Assembly (NCBI GenBank): GCA_047626155.1
Contig: JBLHRR010000071.1
Location: 1 to 25,932 of the forward strand
Direction of reading: 5' to 3'
Source of the DNA: CALGLS01 sp047626155
GTDB taxonomy: Bacteria > Bacteroidota > Bacteroidia > Chitinophagales > Saprospiraceae
DNA length: 25,932 nt
Translations under genes and position numbers: made by a program
Notes under the pieces: model-generated
What the model saw: the letters and a program-made list of their open reading frames with translations, nothing else
Told to the model about the DNA's origin: nothing
Database searches by the model: none
Part shown: piece after piece, positions 16,622 through 25,030 of the stretch
How the letters are laid out: every line of letters starts with the position of its first letter
How positions within the stretch are numbered: position 1 is the stretch's first letter

Positions 16622-17134
16622 TTAAACACCCAAACTATAAACCAAAGCAACAAAGATAAATAACCTTGCCAATAGTCCCCGATAAAAACGTACGGACTCA
16701 GGCTTTCTAATTTTTAAAAGAAAGACGATTGCCACCAGGAAAATCATTCCCAATCCAGCATAAATAGAGGTCAGAATAAGTTGAGGAGCTATTTCCCAGT
16801 ATAAAAATTTAGCGATCAAAGCACCTACGCCCATAGCAACTAATAAACCGCTGACAATAGACAAAACCATCTCCAAACGACTCCCCTTCTGCGGGTTCAA
16901 AAGGATAGTAGAAAACAACAAAAAGATCACTCCGGTTGCAATACCTCCACCTACGAGGAAATAAGGCCAAAGCTCTGAACCTTGACGACGCAGTAAAATG
17001 CCAATAGATAATAAAGAAATGGGAATCCACTCTAAGTAGAACCAGATTAGCCTTCTGCGATTGGGAGGGAGTAGCAGCCCTTCTTCTGGCTCCTCCATAT
17101 CCAATGGCGATCTTGGGTATCTTTTCTTTTTCAC
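16622..17134 (-). CDS. Five-helix integral membrane protein of unknown function
   Basis: 170 residues. A basic, proline-rich and acidic cytoplasmic tail (about 1-28: KKKRYPRSP, MEEPEEG) is followed by five predicted membrane helices at about 29-48, 57-78, 88-110, 117-139 and 151-168. There is no recognisable catalytic or transport motif and I do not recognise the family. The start is a GTG at 17134; an internal ATG at residue 13 is the alternative. Its stop is two bases from the stop of the convergent aminotransferase, so there is no room for a terminator and read-through in either direction would give antisense RNA. Confidence 0.7.
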   Translation of the reverse strand: MKKKRYPRSPLDMEEPEEGLLLPPNRRRLIWFYLEWIPISLLSIGILLRRQGSELWPYFLVGGGIATGVIFLLFSTILLNPQKGSRLEMVLSIVSGLLVAMGVGALIAKFLYWEIAPQLILTSIYAGLGMIFLVAIVFLLKIRKPESVRFYRGLLARLFIFVALVYSLGV

Positions 17135-17262
17135 AATGTTAGTGTACTCTTTTTTTATAACTGTTCAGCACTGTGGATGGTGCGCCCCGATGAGTGGAGT
17201 TGTTATGTTCTAATTCAACTTGTCCTTTTTAAAGTCAAGAAAAAAATACCAATCAAAACCCT

Positions 17263-17295
17263 CTTAGGAACAACGGAAAATTAAATCCCGATTTG
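17263..17295. repeat. Left-tail motif of a dispersed repeat, possible empty insertion site
   Basis: CTTAG (17263-17267) is followed by GAACAACGGAAAATTAA and ATCCCGATTTG. Bases 17271-17295 match 25201-25225 with one mismatch, and the first part also matches the right flank of the fold-back element at 20841-20856. Here no fold-back core precedes it, so it resembles an unoccupied target. It lies just past the 3' end of the methyltransferase gene. Confidence 0.5.
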
Positions 17296-17298
17296 ATT

Positions 17299-18051
17299 CT
17301 ATCTGGAAAAGAAAGCGCAAACGATCCCAGTAGCTATGGCTGCATTCAAAGATTCTGCATTGCTCCCGCTTCCTTTTGGAATAGCTATTGACTTGGTTAT
17401 CAATGACTTATTATCCTCACTTATCCCTTTACCTTCATTTCCAATTACGATAAGGCCTCTCCGTTCTAAGTCTGTTTCGTATAAGTTTTCCCCTTCTAAA
17501 AGAGTGCCATAGATCGGCATATTTGGGAATCGGTTTTTCAAATTAACGAGGCTTTCTGATAAAGTAACAACCCGAAAAATAGCGCCCATACTCGCTTGGA
17601 CCACCTTAGGCGAAAAAACATCAACACAATTAGGGGAGCAGATAACGTTATTGATGCCAAACCAATCGGCGATACGTAGAATAGTCCCCATATTTCCCGG
17701 ATCCTGAATAGCATCGAGGTAAAGAGAGAGCTGCTGATCAAAACCAGGAACTAAATCCGTCTCTATGGGTTGGCGTAAGATGGCTATGACCTTGTTTGGA
17801 GTGGTGAGAGAAGAAACTTTTTTGAGGTCTTTTTCTGATATTTCCTGAGCTTGAATTTTATAATAGGCTAAAAAATCCTTTTGTTCTTCGATCCAATCCG
17901 GAAGAGCAAATACTTCTTCTATTAGCTCTGTAGCTTGTTCGATAAGCTCTTTAGCCATTTTATCTCCTTCGAGCACAAAGAGGCCTGTATCTCGTCGGAT
18001 TTTTTTCCGTTGAAGACTAATGATGAATTTTGATTTATTTATAGAAAGCAT
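17299..18051 (-). CDS. TrmH/SpoU-family RNA 2'-O-ribose methyltransferase
   Basis: 250 residues. An N-terminal substrate-binding part (about 1-95, KFIISLQRKKIRRDTGLF) is followed by a SPOUT domain with the three expected motifs: motif 1 DAIQDPGNMGTILRIADWFG (about 112-131, with N118 and R125-type residues), motif 2 LIVIGNEGKGIS (about 205-216) and motif 3 AIPKGSGSNAESLNAAIATG (about 223-242), which forms the S-adenosylmethionine knot. By family knowledge it methylates a ribose 2'-OH in 23S rRNA or tRNA; the exact site cannot be read from sequence. It is divergent from tamL with a 179-base gap, an arrangement I recall as common in Bacteroidota. Confidence 0.92.
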   Translation of the reverse strand: MLSINKSKFIISLQRKKIRRDTGLFVLEGDKMAKELIEQATELIEEVFALPDWIEEQKDFLAYYKIQAQEISEKDLKKVSSLTTPNKVIAILRQPIETDLVPGFDQQLSLYLDAIQDPGNMGTILRIADWFGINNVICSPNCVDVFSPKVVQASMGAIFRVVTLSESLVNLKNRFPNMPIYGTLLEGENLYETDLERRGLIVIGNEGKGISEDNKSLITKSIAIPKGSGSNAESLNAAIATGIVCAFFSR

Positions 18052-18230
18052 GAAGATGTTAGGATTATGCTAATGAATTACGGTATTACCAATTAAACCG
18101 TTTATTTTGCGTTTCGAATATTGGACTTTGGTTTTAAAGGTTTGTTTGAGAGAACTTTCAAATACATTCCTTTTACTAACTACAGAATAAAGTCTATTTA
18201 AGCTTAGCCGTTTGTCAACTTAATTTTTTC

Positions 18231-20672
18231 ATGTTTCCCAACAGTAAACCTATTTCTCTGTTTTTTTGGATTCTCACGATGTTCCTACTTTGCGGTATGG
18301 CATCTTCCTGTGGGACTGCGAAGAAATTAAAAACCAACCAGACCTTTCTTCGCAAAAATAACATTGTTTTAAAATCAAATACAAGGATAGGTGGGAAACG
18401 AAATCTGAAATACGAGCTTTCTACGATTTACAAACAACAACCCAACTCCCGTTTTCTGCGCCTATTTAAATTCCGCTTGTGGGCTTACAACAAAACGCAG
18501 GCGAAGATACAAGCCACAGGTGACACCACGAAATGGAATCGCTGGGTAATGAAAACCATTGCCGAATCTCCTTCTGTTTATAATAAAAAGGTTGCTGATG
18601 CCACCGCTCAATCTATGCAATATTATTTGCAACACAAAGGCTACAACGACGCCATTGTTACGGATACGGTGAAGCACAATTACCGCCGCAAAAAATCCTA
18701 TGTAACTTATACCGCCATACTAAACAATATTTATCAAATTGACTCGGTAACATTCCTCAGTAAGGATTCTGCTATTCTTTCCATTATGAAGCAATATCGG
18801 GAAGCTAGTTTTCTAAAGAAAGGACAACCGGTAAGTAAGTCCGTTTTCGACAAGGAGAATGATCGCTTTATAAAATTGTTACGAAACAAAGGCTACGCGA
18901 ACTTCAACAATTCCTTTTTCTATTCTGAAGGAGACAGTTCCAACTATAATGTCAATATAACTTATGAGATACTGCCACCACCAAGAGCAAAAAAGCATAC
19001 GGTTTACCAAGTAGGCCATATTACTGTTATTCCTGATTACTCCCTTCCTTATAATGGCTCTTTAATTGACACCACCATAGCTGACATTACTTTTTTGAAG
19101 AGAGACACTTTGATGAAAGTAAAAGCCAAAACTATCATTCGAAATATCTTTTTGAAAACGGGAGATCTCTACCAGGATGATTTATTTGTAAAAACGAATC
19201 TCCAATTACGTGCTTTTGATATTTTCAAAGGGATTAACATTCGCCAATCCGTTAGCCCTGATGATCCTAACGTTTTAGATTTTGTTATAGAAATAACGCA
19301 AAAGAAGAAAATGGTGGTCGGTGCTGATGTTGAGTTAAACAATTCTAACATTAATTCTTCATCACGTATTTCACTACTTGGTATTACTGGAAGTTTAAAC
19401 TTCAGGCATCGTAATTTATTTCGAGACGCTTATCTTTTCCTCGGAGAACTCCAAGGCGGTGTGGATTTGAATCTTACCGACCCGACAAATCTTTTTTATT
19501 CCATTGACCTTACGGCAAAGGGTGAGTTGTACATGCCTCGTTTTGTTGATCCCGTTCATATGTGGGGAGGGCTGCGAAAAATTAGACTAATTAAAAGTGG
19601 GTTTTATCAGGACCTCAAAGAAAAAGGACGTTCCCGAATCTCTGTTATTTATGACAATCTTTCGCTATTTCAATTCTATAGTTACAATTCCTTTAATCTA
19701 AGTTTTGGTTACAACCTCCAAAGAGATGCGAGCAACAGGTACCAGATCAATCAATTTGGTGTCAACTATTTGATAACGAATATTCAACCCGATTTTCAGG
19801 AAGTATTGATTGACAATCCTTTCCTCGCCAATAGTTTTAACGATCAGTTATTCACCGGTTTATTCTTCAAGGATTTCTCCTATACCTATGTTGGGAAAAC
19901 CGATCGCCGTGGCCGTTCTTTTTATTTCCAGACCGGTTTGGAGCTATCTGGTCTGGAGATGTTTGGAATCAATAGCTTGTATAACGCCATCCAAAGTGGT
20001 GAGCCGGACACCTTCAAATTATTCAAACGTGTTGAGTTCGCACAATTTGCTAGCCTGTCTATTGATGGACGTTTTTACAAAACCATTTCTCCTTCTCAAT
20101 CTTTCGCGGCACGTTTCACCGCAGGAATAGCTCGCCCTTTTGGTTTTTCTAAAGAGGTTCCGTATATCAAACAATTCTATGTCGGAGGTCCTTATAGTAT
20201 TCGCGCTTGGTCGATTCGGGAGTTGGGCCCTGGTCAATATTACAATCCCAATGACACTCTCGCCAACGACAATATCCCTTTCTATCAAACCGGGGACATC
20301 AAAATGGAATTCAGTGCCGAGTATCGTTTCGATGTTTTTTGGATGTTGGAATCTGCCTTCTTTATTGATGTTGGAAATACCTGGACAATTAAAGAAGACA
20401 CTAGTAGAGTGGGTTCTCAATTGCTATGGTCTTCAAAATTTAATGAGGATAATAAGCTAATTGGGAAGAATTTTATTGACCAACTGGCCATTGGTACGGG
20501 CATCGGTATCCGGGGAGATTTTTCTTACTTTATCATTCGGCTGGATCTTGGGATCAAAGTTCGAAACCCTTATCCTGATCCGATTACTGGAAAACATTGG
20601 AGGTGGAATGAATTGAGAAATGGGCCTTTTAAAGATTTGAATTATAATTTAGCCATTGGTTATCCTTTTTGA
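18231..20672 (+). CDS. tamL: TamL, lipoprotein BamA/TamA-family (Omp85) assembly protein
   Basis: 813 residues. The N-terminus has a lipoprotein signal with lipobox ASSC (Cys27) followed by GTAKKLK, the known feature separating TamL of Bacteroidota from TamA. POTRA-like periplasmic domains fill about 35-370 (DATAQSMQYYLQHKGYNDAI; YEILPPP; TGDLYQDDLFVKTNLQLRAF), and the 16-strand Omp85 barrel fills the rest. The loop-6 motif appears at about 650-665 as GGPYSIRAWSIRELGPGQY, and the protein ends in LAIGYPF with the terminal aromatic residue of an outer-membrane beta-signal. By family knowledge it works with TamB in outer-membrane protein or lipid transport. A fold-back repeat element begins within five bases of the stop. 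Confidence 0.93.
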   Translation: MFPNSKPISLFFWILTMFLLCGMASSCGTAKKLKTNQTFLRKNNIVLKSNTRIGGKRNLKYELSTIYKQQPNSRFLRLFKFRLWAYNKTQAKIQATGDTTKWNRWVMKTIAESPSVYNKKVADATAQSMQYYLQHKGYNDAIVTDTVKHNYRRKKSYVTYTAILNNIYQIDSVTFLSKDSAILSIMKQYREASFLKKGQPVSKSVFDKENDRFIKLLRNKGYANFNNSFFYSEGDSSNYNVNITYEILPPPRAKKHTVYQVGHITVIPDYSLPYNGSLIDTTIADITFLKRDTLMKVKAKTIIRNIFLKTGDLYQDDLFVKTNLQLRAFDIFKGINIRQSVSPDDPNVLDFVIEITQKKKMVVGADVELNNSNINSSSRISLLGITGSLNFRHRNLFRDAYLFLGELQGGVDLNLTDPTNLFYSIDLTAKGELYMPRFVDPVHMWGGLRKIRLIKSGFYQDLKEKGRSRISVIYDNLSLFQFYSYNSFNLSFGYNLQRDASNRYQINQFGVNYLITNIQPDFQEVLIDNPFLANSFNDQLFTGLFFKDFSYTYVGKTDRRGRSFYFQTGLELSGLEMFGINSLYNAIQSGEPDTFKLFKRVEFAQFASLSIDGRFYKTISPSQSFAARFTAGIARPFGFSKEVPYIKQFYVGGPYSIRAWSIRELGPGQYYNPNDTLANDNIPFYQTGDIKMEFSAEYRFDVFWMLESAFFIDVGNTWTIKEDTSRVGSQLLWSSKFNEDNKLIGKNFIDQLAIGTGIGIRGDFSYFIIRLDLGIKVRNPYPDPITGKHWRWNELRNGPFKDLNYNLAIGYPF

Positions 20673-20839
20673 TTTAGTGCACTGGAAATTAAGTTTCGTC
20701 AGAATTTGAATAGATTTTTTTGGAATTAATCGAGGCAGAGAGGACGCGAATAGCCTTAGCTATTTAAGGAGTTTCTAACGAAGAGTAATTTCAAAAGAAA
20801 CATTCAAAACGGATAGAACTTAGTTTACAATGCATTTAG
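20673..20839. mobile_element. Fold-back (MITE-like) element, copy 1
   Basis: The 157-bp core 20678-20834 starts TGCACTGGAAATTAAG and ends CTTAGTTTACAATGCA, giving near-perfect terminal inverted repeats. It is flanked on both sides by the direct repeat TTTAG (20673-20677 and 20835-20839). The whole core is an imperfect palindrome centred on AATAGC-CTTA-GCTATT. By eye it is about 92 percent identical to copy 2 at 25036-25192 and has the same length. It sits directly after the tamL stop and before the convergent nth gene. There is no coding capacity. Confidence 0.8.
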
Positions 20840-20857
20840 TAACAACGAAAAATTAAC

Positions 20858-21472
20858 TTACACCCAACTACAAATCGGACAATCCTCCTCCACATGCCCC
20901 CTTGCCGGACAGTACTCTCTCCCAAAAAAGATAATCTGTAAATGCAACTTATTCCAAGTCTCTTTAGGAAAAACAGCCTTCAAATCTTTCTCCGTTTGTA
21001 CCACATTTTTTGCCTTGCTCAATTTCCAACGTTTCGCCAGACGATGGATATGGGTATCCACTGGAAAAGCAGGCACACCGAAGGCCTGAGACATCACAAC
21101 CGAAGCCGTCTTATGTCCAACACCGGGTAGTTCTTCTAGCGCTTCCCAATCTTGAGGAACTTCACCATTATGTTTATCCAATAGAATATGAGACAGACCA
21201 GAGATCGCTTTTGACTTCCGCGGCGAAAGGCCGCAGGGCCGGATGATTGCACGAATTTCTTCCACATCCAACTTGATCATTTCAGCTGGAGTATCCGCTT
21301 TTTCGAAAAGAAAGGGAGTGACTATATTGACGCGTTTATCGGTACACTGCGCAGAAAGGAGAACGGCAATGAGGAGTTCGTAGTTACTTTTATGATCTAA
21401 GGGTATTGGCGTTTCCGGATAAAATTCTTCTAATTGTTTGGCTATTAGGTCGGCTCTTTCCTGACGTCTCAT
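20858..21472 (-). CDS. nth: Endonuclease III, base-excision DNA glycosylase/AP lyase
   Basis: 204 residues. It has the helix-hairpin-helix EELPGVGHKTASVV (about 113-126), with catalytic Lys121, and the catalytic Asp139 in FPVDTHIHRLAKR; the early LLSAQCTDKRVN segment is also typical. By family knowledge it removes oxidised pyrimidines and cuts the abasic site. The C-terminal iron-sulfur loop is unusual: only three cysteines remain (C188, C198, C201, spacing X9 and X2) and the protein stops three residues after the last, whereas E. coli Nth has four spaced X6, X2, X5. It is the last gene of an apparent operon, 13 bases after the acyl-CoA reductase gene. Confidence 0.93.
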   Translation of the reverse strand: MRRQERADLIAKQLEEFYPETPIPLDHKSNYELLIAVLLSAQCTDKRVNIVTPFLFEKADTPAEMIKLDVEEIRAIIRPCGLSPRKSKAISGLSHILLDKHNGEVPQDWEALEELPGVGHKTASVVMSQAFGVPAFPVDTHIHRLAKRWKLSKAKNVVQTEKDLKAVFPKETWNKLHLQIIFFGREYCPARGHVEEDCPICSWV

Positions 21473-21485
21473 AGTATTGTTATAA

Positions 21486-22550
21486 TTATGTTAAGTCACA
21501 CAAAAACTGCATCGTGTCCACTCCATCCGCATAATCGCTCAGCCCAGGTTTCTGTGCTTTTCCAAAAGGAATAGTCTTCAACTTGGAAAGCTCCTCCTGC
21601 CCTACTATGCATTGTATTTTGTCTTCCAAACTAGAAAGCTCTTTTTCTAGATCATCCAAATTATCATAAAATTCATAATGCAAACTTGCGATCCGTGAGA
21701 CAATTGCCTTCTCCTCTTTTATTAAAATACAACCATTTGCTAGATGCGGCACCTGGTTTAAGATCAGCATTGTATAATTATAATCAAAGTTGTTTTTGTA
21801 CTTATCATGATGTTGTAATTCTCGGTACTCGTGAAGTGCGGTGAGTAAAGGGTCAAAATTATATCCGTGAGGAACATAGAGTTTGGAAACGTTGCGACAG
21901 CCCAAGCCAAAATATTGGAAAACATCTTTACCAAATTCAATCAATTCTTCTTCCGTTTCTTTGCCAGTAAAGACTGCTACAGAATTCCGGTTTCGCCGAA
22001 TAATGTGCGGGTATTTTGCAAAATAAACCTCGAAGTAACGACTTGAGTTATCACTACCCGTAGCAATCACCGCATCAAAACCTTCCAATTTCTCTACCAC
22101 TTCAAAGTACTCAGAGGTAGCCGGATCTATTTCTTTTAACAATTCTAATACAAAAGTTAATAACACCGTGTCTTTCTCCGACAGCTTCATCGCTAATTTA
22201 TGCCCAGACATATATACGCAAAGCAAATCGTGGAAGCCAACCATTGGAATATTTCCAGCCATAACCATACCTATCCGCTTCACCTCTGACTCCCCTTCAG
22301 AGATTTCATAATCGCTAAGCCAGTTTTCCAAATTCGATTGCGCTAAAAAAGAATGAGCCAAAGCGTCAAAAGAAGCATTGATGTTCTCTAATGTAAACCA
22401 TTTGTTATGGATATAGGCTTTGTGCATGACTGCTTGCCACTGGTCGGAACTTCTATCTTGGAAAACTACCCCAAGACGAGTCATCGTATCGATACGTGTA
22501 CGTAATGTTTGCAAGATTAAATTTTGCGGGTTGATAAATAATTCCGCCAC
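21486..22550 (-). CDS. LuxC-like acyl-CoA reductase
   Basis: 354 residues from a GTG at 22550. Visible motifs: MAGNIPMVGFHD (about 97-108) and ATGSDNSSRYFEVYFA (about 163-178) of the nucleotide-binding aldehyde-dehydrogenase-like fold, RRNRNSVAVFTG (about 185-196), and the catalytic Cys218 in FGLGCRNVSKLYVP. By family knowledge (PF05893) it reduces acyl-CoA to aldehyde with NAD(P)H through an acyl-cysteine intermediate. The luminescence genes of a lux operon are absent; this is the solitary Bacteroidota form, whose physiological product is uncertain. The GTG start overlaps the end of rluD by 34 bases; internal starts (a TTG near residue 13, ATG at residue 23) are possible. Co-transcribed with rluD and nth. 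Confidence 0.85.
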   Translation of the reverse strand: MAELFINPQNLILQTLRTRIDTMTRLGVVFQDRSSDQWQAVMHKAYIHNKWFTLENINASFDALAHSFLAQSNLENWLSDYEISEGESEVKRIGMVMAGNIPMVGFHDLLCVYMSGHKLAMKLSEKDTVLLTFVLELLKEIDPATSEYFEVVEKLEGFDAVIATGSDNSSRYFEVYFAKYPHIIRRNRNSVAVFTGKETEEELIEFGKDVFQYFGLGCRNVSKLYVPHGYNFDPLLTALHEYRELQHHDKYKNNFDYNYTMLILNQVPHLANGCILIKEEKAIVSRIASLHYEFYDNLDDLEKELSSLEDKIQCIVGQEELSKLKTIPFGKAQKPGLSDYADGVDTMQFLCDLT

Positions 22551-23581
22551 TTATTCAGTGCGTTTTCCATGTCTGCTGGCAAAGGAGCCTCGAAGTACAT
22601 TTTTTCTTCGGTGGCCGGATGAATAAATCCTAGCGAACGGGCATGAAGCGCCTGTCGTGGGATCATGTCAAAACAATTTTCAACGAAACGTCTGTATTTC
22701 GTATAAACCGTTCCTTTCACCACTTTGTCTCCGCCATATTTATCATCGTTAAAAACCGGATGTCCGATATGAGACATGTGTACCCGAATCTGATGTGTCC
22801 GCCCCGTTTCCAATTTGCATTCGACCAAGCTGACATAATACATCGGTTCGATGACTTTATAATGTGTTATCGCATGTTTACCATCATCTCCATCCACGAA
22901 AACATAATACTTAGTACGGTTAGAAGGGTGCCTTCCGATATTTCCAGTAATCGTTCCTTCTAGTTCGTCAGGTTCACCCCAAACCAATGCCCAATAAGTT
23001 CTTTCGATACTGTGGTCAAAGAACTGTTTACCCAAGTGCGTCATCGCCTCAGCAGTTTTGGCAATCACCAAAAGACCAGAAGTATTTTTATCAATTCGGT
23101 GAACAAGGCCGGGACGATCCGCTTCATTTCCTTCTTTGATCGGAAGATTGAGGGTGGAAAAATAATGCATCAATCCATTAACCAAGGTCCCATTAGGTAC
23201 ACCTACACCAGGGTGAACAACCAATCCAGGTGGCTTATGGATAACCATTATATGATCATCTTCATAGCGAATATCCAAGTCCATTTCTTGAGGAATCAAT
23301 TCATCCTTCGTTCGTGGAGGTTCGTCCATCTCTATGACAATCAAATCTTTAGGTCGTACCTTGTAATTTGATTTTACAGGTTTCCCATTCACCAATACGT
23401 GTTCTCCCTTCAAGGCGTTTTGCACCCGGTTTCGGGAAATATTGACAATTTTACTTTGAATGAATTTATCAATACGGATCGGCCCTTGTTTAGGGTCAGT
23501 CACCAATCGGAAGTGTTCAAAAACCTGGGGTTGGTCTTCTCCTTCCTTTTCTATTTCAATATTCTTATCGTTTTCTTCCAT
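22517..23581 (-). CDS. rluD: RluD-type 23S rRNA pseudouridine synthase
   Basis: 354 residues from the ATG at 23581; an in-frame TTG four codons upstream is less likely. After an acidic N-terminal extension (EENDKNIEIEKEGEDQPQ) comes an S4 RNA-binding domain (about 34-95: IRIDKFIQSKIVNISRNRVQ, LVNGKPVKSNYKVRPKD), then the RluA-family catalytic core with the motif RPGLVHRIDKNTSGLLV and catalytic Asp164, and later ETGRTHQIRVHMSHIGHP and the R-Q-A-L-H-A-R motif. By family knowledge it makes pseudouridines in helix 69 of 23S rRNA. It is first in the minus-strand operon; a weak TATTTTTG (23598-23591) lies only 10 bases before the start. Confidence 0.93.
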   Translation of the reverse strand: MEENDKNIEIEKEGEDQPQVFEHFRLVTDPKQGPIRIDKFIQSKIVNISRNRVQNALKGEHVLVNGKPVKSNYKVRPKDLIVIEMDEPPRTKDELIPQEMDLDIRYEDDHIMVIHKPPGLVVHPGVGVPNGTLVNGLMHYFSTLNLPIKEGNEADRPGLVHRIDKNTSGLLVIAKTAEAMTHLGKQFFDHSIERTYWALVWGEPDELEGTITGNIGRHPSNRTKYYVFVDGDDGKHAITHYKVIEPMYYVSLVECKLETGRTHQIRVHMSHIGHPVFNDDKYGGDKVVKGTVYTKYRRFVENCFDMIPRQALHARSLGFIHPATEEKMYFEAPLPADMENALNKWRNYLSTRKI

Positions 23582-23772
23582 AATTGACTGCAAAAATACC
23601 TTTTTTCATGGACTTTAAAGCCTTTTAATAATTAGCGCTATTTAAATAGAAATTTACCTCCAATAATACTAGTCAAACTATTAGCGTGTTTTCGCCAAAA
23701 GCCCTAGGTTTAAACACTTTAAATGACATTAAGTTTGCAATACAAACAAATAACTAATCAGGAAAGAAACCG

Positions 23773-23780
23773 TATATTTG
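23773..23780 (+). promoter_or_regulatory. Bacteroidota -7 element upstream of the acyl-CoA dehydrogenase gene
   Basis: TATATTTG followed by CAG matches the TAnnTTTG -7 consensus of the phylum. It lies 90 bases before the ATG. No good TTTG or TTG was found 17-23 bases upstream, so the -33 part is weak. The rest of the 288-base gap to rluD shows no other clear signal. Confidence 0.45.
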
Positions 23781-23869
23781 CAGCAGTTATTAATTTAATT
23801 TTTACCAATACCAGGATCTACTAATACTTATCGAAAGAATTCAGCGATCCCTAAAAAACAATTTTATTC

Positions 23870-25018
23870 ATGGATGCAACGGCAGTAGAAAATTTACAAC
23901 TGATTAAGGAATCCGCTCGTGATTTTGCGGAGCAATATATAAGGCCTCATGTGATGGAATGGGACGAGAGTCAACACTTCCCGATTGATGTGATGCATAA
24001 GTTAGGGGAACATGGATTCCTTGGTGTTTTAGTGCCGGAAGAATATGGTGGTGCAGGTTTGGGCTATCAGGAATACATTACCGTGATCACAGAAATAACA
24101 AAAGTATGTAGCTCTATCGGACTTTCCGTTGCTGCACATAACTCTTTGTGCACGGGGCACATTCTCTTAGCTGGGAATGAAGAACAAAAGAAAAAATACT
24201 TACCAAAGCTTGCTACCGGTGAATGGATAGGTGCTTGGGGATTGACAGAAGCAAACACCGGTTCTGATGCCGGACGTATGCAGTGTGTAGCAGAAAAAGA
24301 TGGCGATTACTACGTTTTGAATGGTACTAAGAACTGGATTACGCACGGTATCTCTGGTAATGTAGCAGTGGTCATTGCCCGTACAGGAGAATTGTTAGAT
24401 AGTCACGGGATGACTGCTTTTATTGTGGAAAGAACCAACCCTGGTTTTACGGGAGGAAAGAAAGAGAACAAGTTGGGGATGCGTGCTTCTGAAACTGCGG
24501 AAATGATTTTTGACAATTGTAGAGTACACAAAAGTCAGGTACTCGGAAGTGAAGGGGAAGGTTTTATTCAATCCATGAAAATATTGGATGGCGGTAGAAT
24601 CTCAATCGCTGCGCTGTCTCTTGGTATCGCAATGGGGTCTTACGAGGCCTCCGTGAAGTACTCAAAAGAGCGTGAGCAATTTGGGAAGCCGATTTCTAGT
24701 TTCCAAGCCATCAGTTTTAAACTAGCTGACATGGCTACTAAAATCTCTGCTGCAGAATTGTTAACTCGCAAGGCGGCTGATATGAAAAACAAAGGTTTAA
24801 AGATGACTAAGGAGTCTGCTATTGCTAAATACTATGCTTCTGAAATCTGTGTAGAAAATGCAACGGATGCCGTTCAAATTCATGGTGGTTATGGTTATAC
24901 CAAGGACTACCCCGTTGAAAAATTCTTTCGTGATTCAAAACTTTGTACTATTGGAGAAGGAACATCGGAGATTCAGAAGTTGGTGATTTCCAGAGAGATA
25001 TTGAAAGGGAATATTTAA
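23870..25018 (+). CDS. Acyl-CoA dehydrogenase (short-chain/butyryl type), FAD-dependent
   Basis: 382 residues, the usual length. The N-terminal helical domain (about 1-115) contains HGFLGVLVPEEYGGAGL; the beta domain holds GAWGLTEANTGSDAGRM and YVLNGTKNWITHG (FAD- and substrate-contact motifs); the C-terminal helices contain REQFGKPISSFQAISFKLADM, IHGGYGYTKDYPVEKFFRD and TIGEGTSEIQKLVI, with the catalytic base Glu363. By family knowledge it oxidises acyl-CoA to trans-2-enoyl-CoA in beta-oxidation or branched-chain amino-acid breakdown and passes electrons to ETF. It is divergent from the rluD operon. Copy 2 of the fold-back element begins 12 bases after the stop, followed by a bidirectional terminator. 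Confidence 0.94.
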   Translation: MDATAVENLQLIKESARDFAEQYIRPHVMEWDESQHFPIDVMHKLGEHGFLGVLVPEEYGGAGLGYQEYITVITEITKVCSSIGLSVAAHNSLCTGHILLAGNEEQKKKYLPKLATGEWIGAWGLTEANTGSDAGRMQCVAEKDGDYYVLNGTKNWITHGISGNVAVVIARTGELLDSHGMTAFIVERTNPGFTGGKKENKLGMRASETAEMIFDNCRVHKSQVLGSEGEGFIQSMKILDGGRISIAALSLGIAMGSYEASVKYSKEREQFGKPISSFQAISFKLADMATKISAAELLTRKAADMKNKGLKMTKESAIAKYYASEICVENATDAVQIHGGYGYTKDYPVEKFFRDSKLCTIGEGTSEIQKLVISREILKGNI

Positions 25019-25030
25019 TTCTTCTTCATC

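Noticed and set aside
23582..23593. TTG start for rluD
   Set aside because: The ATG four codons downstream is stronger, and the extension adds nothing recognisable.
21486..25018. A possible bioluminescence or fatty-aldehyde cluster from the LuxC-like reductase and the acyl-CoA dehydrogenase
   Set aside because: The two genes are on opposite strands, separated by rluD and a promoter region, and no luxA/B, luxD or luxE-like gene is present.
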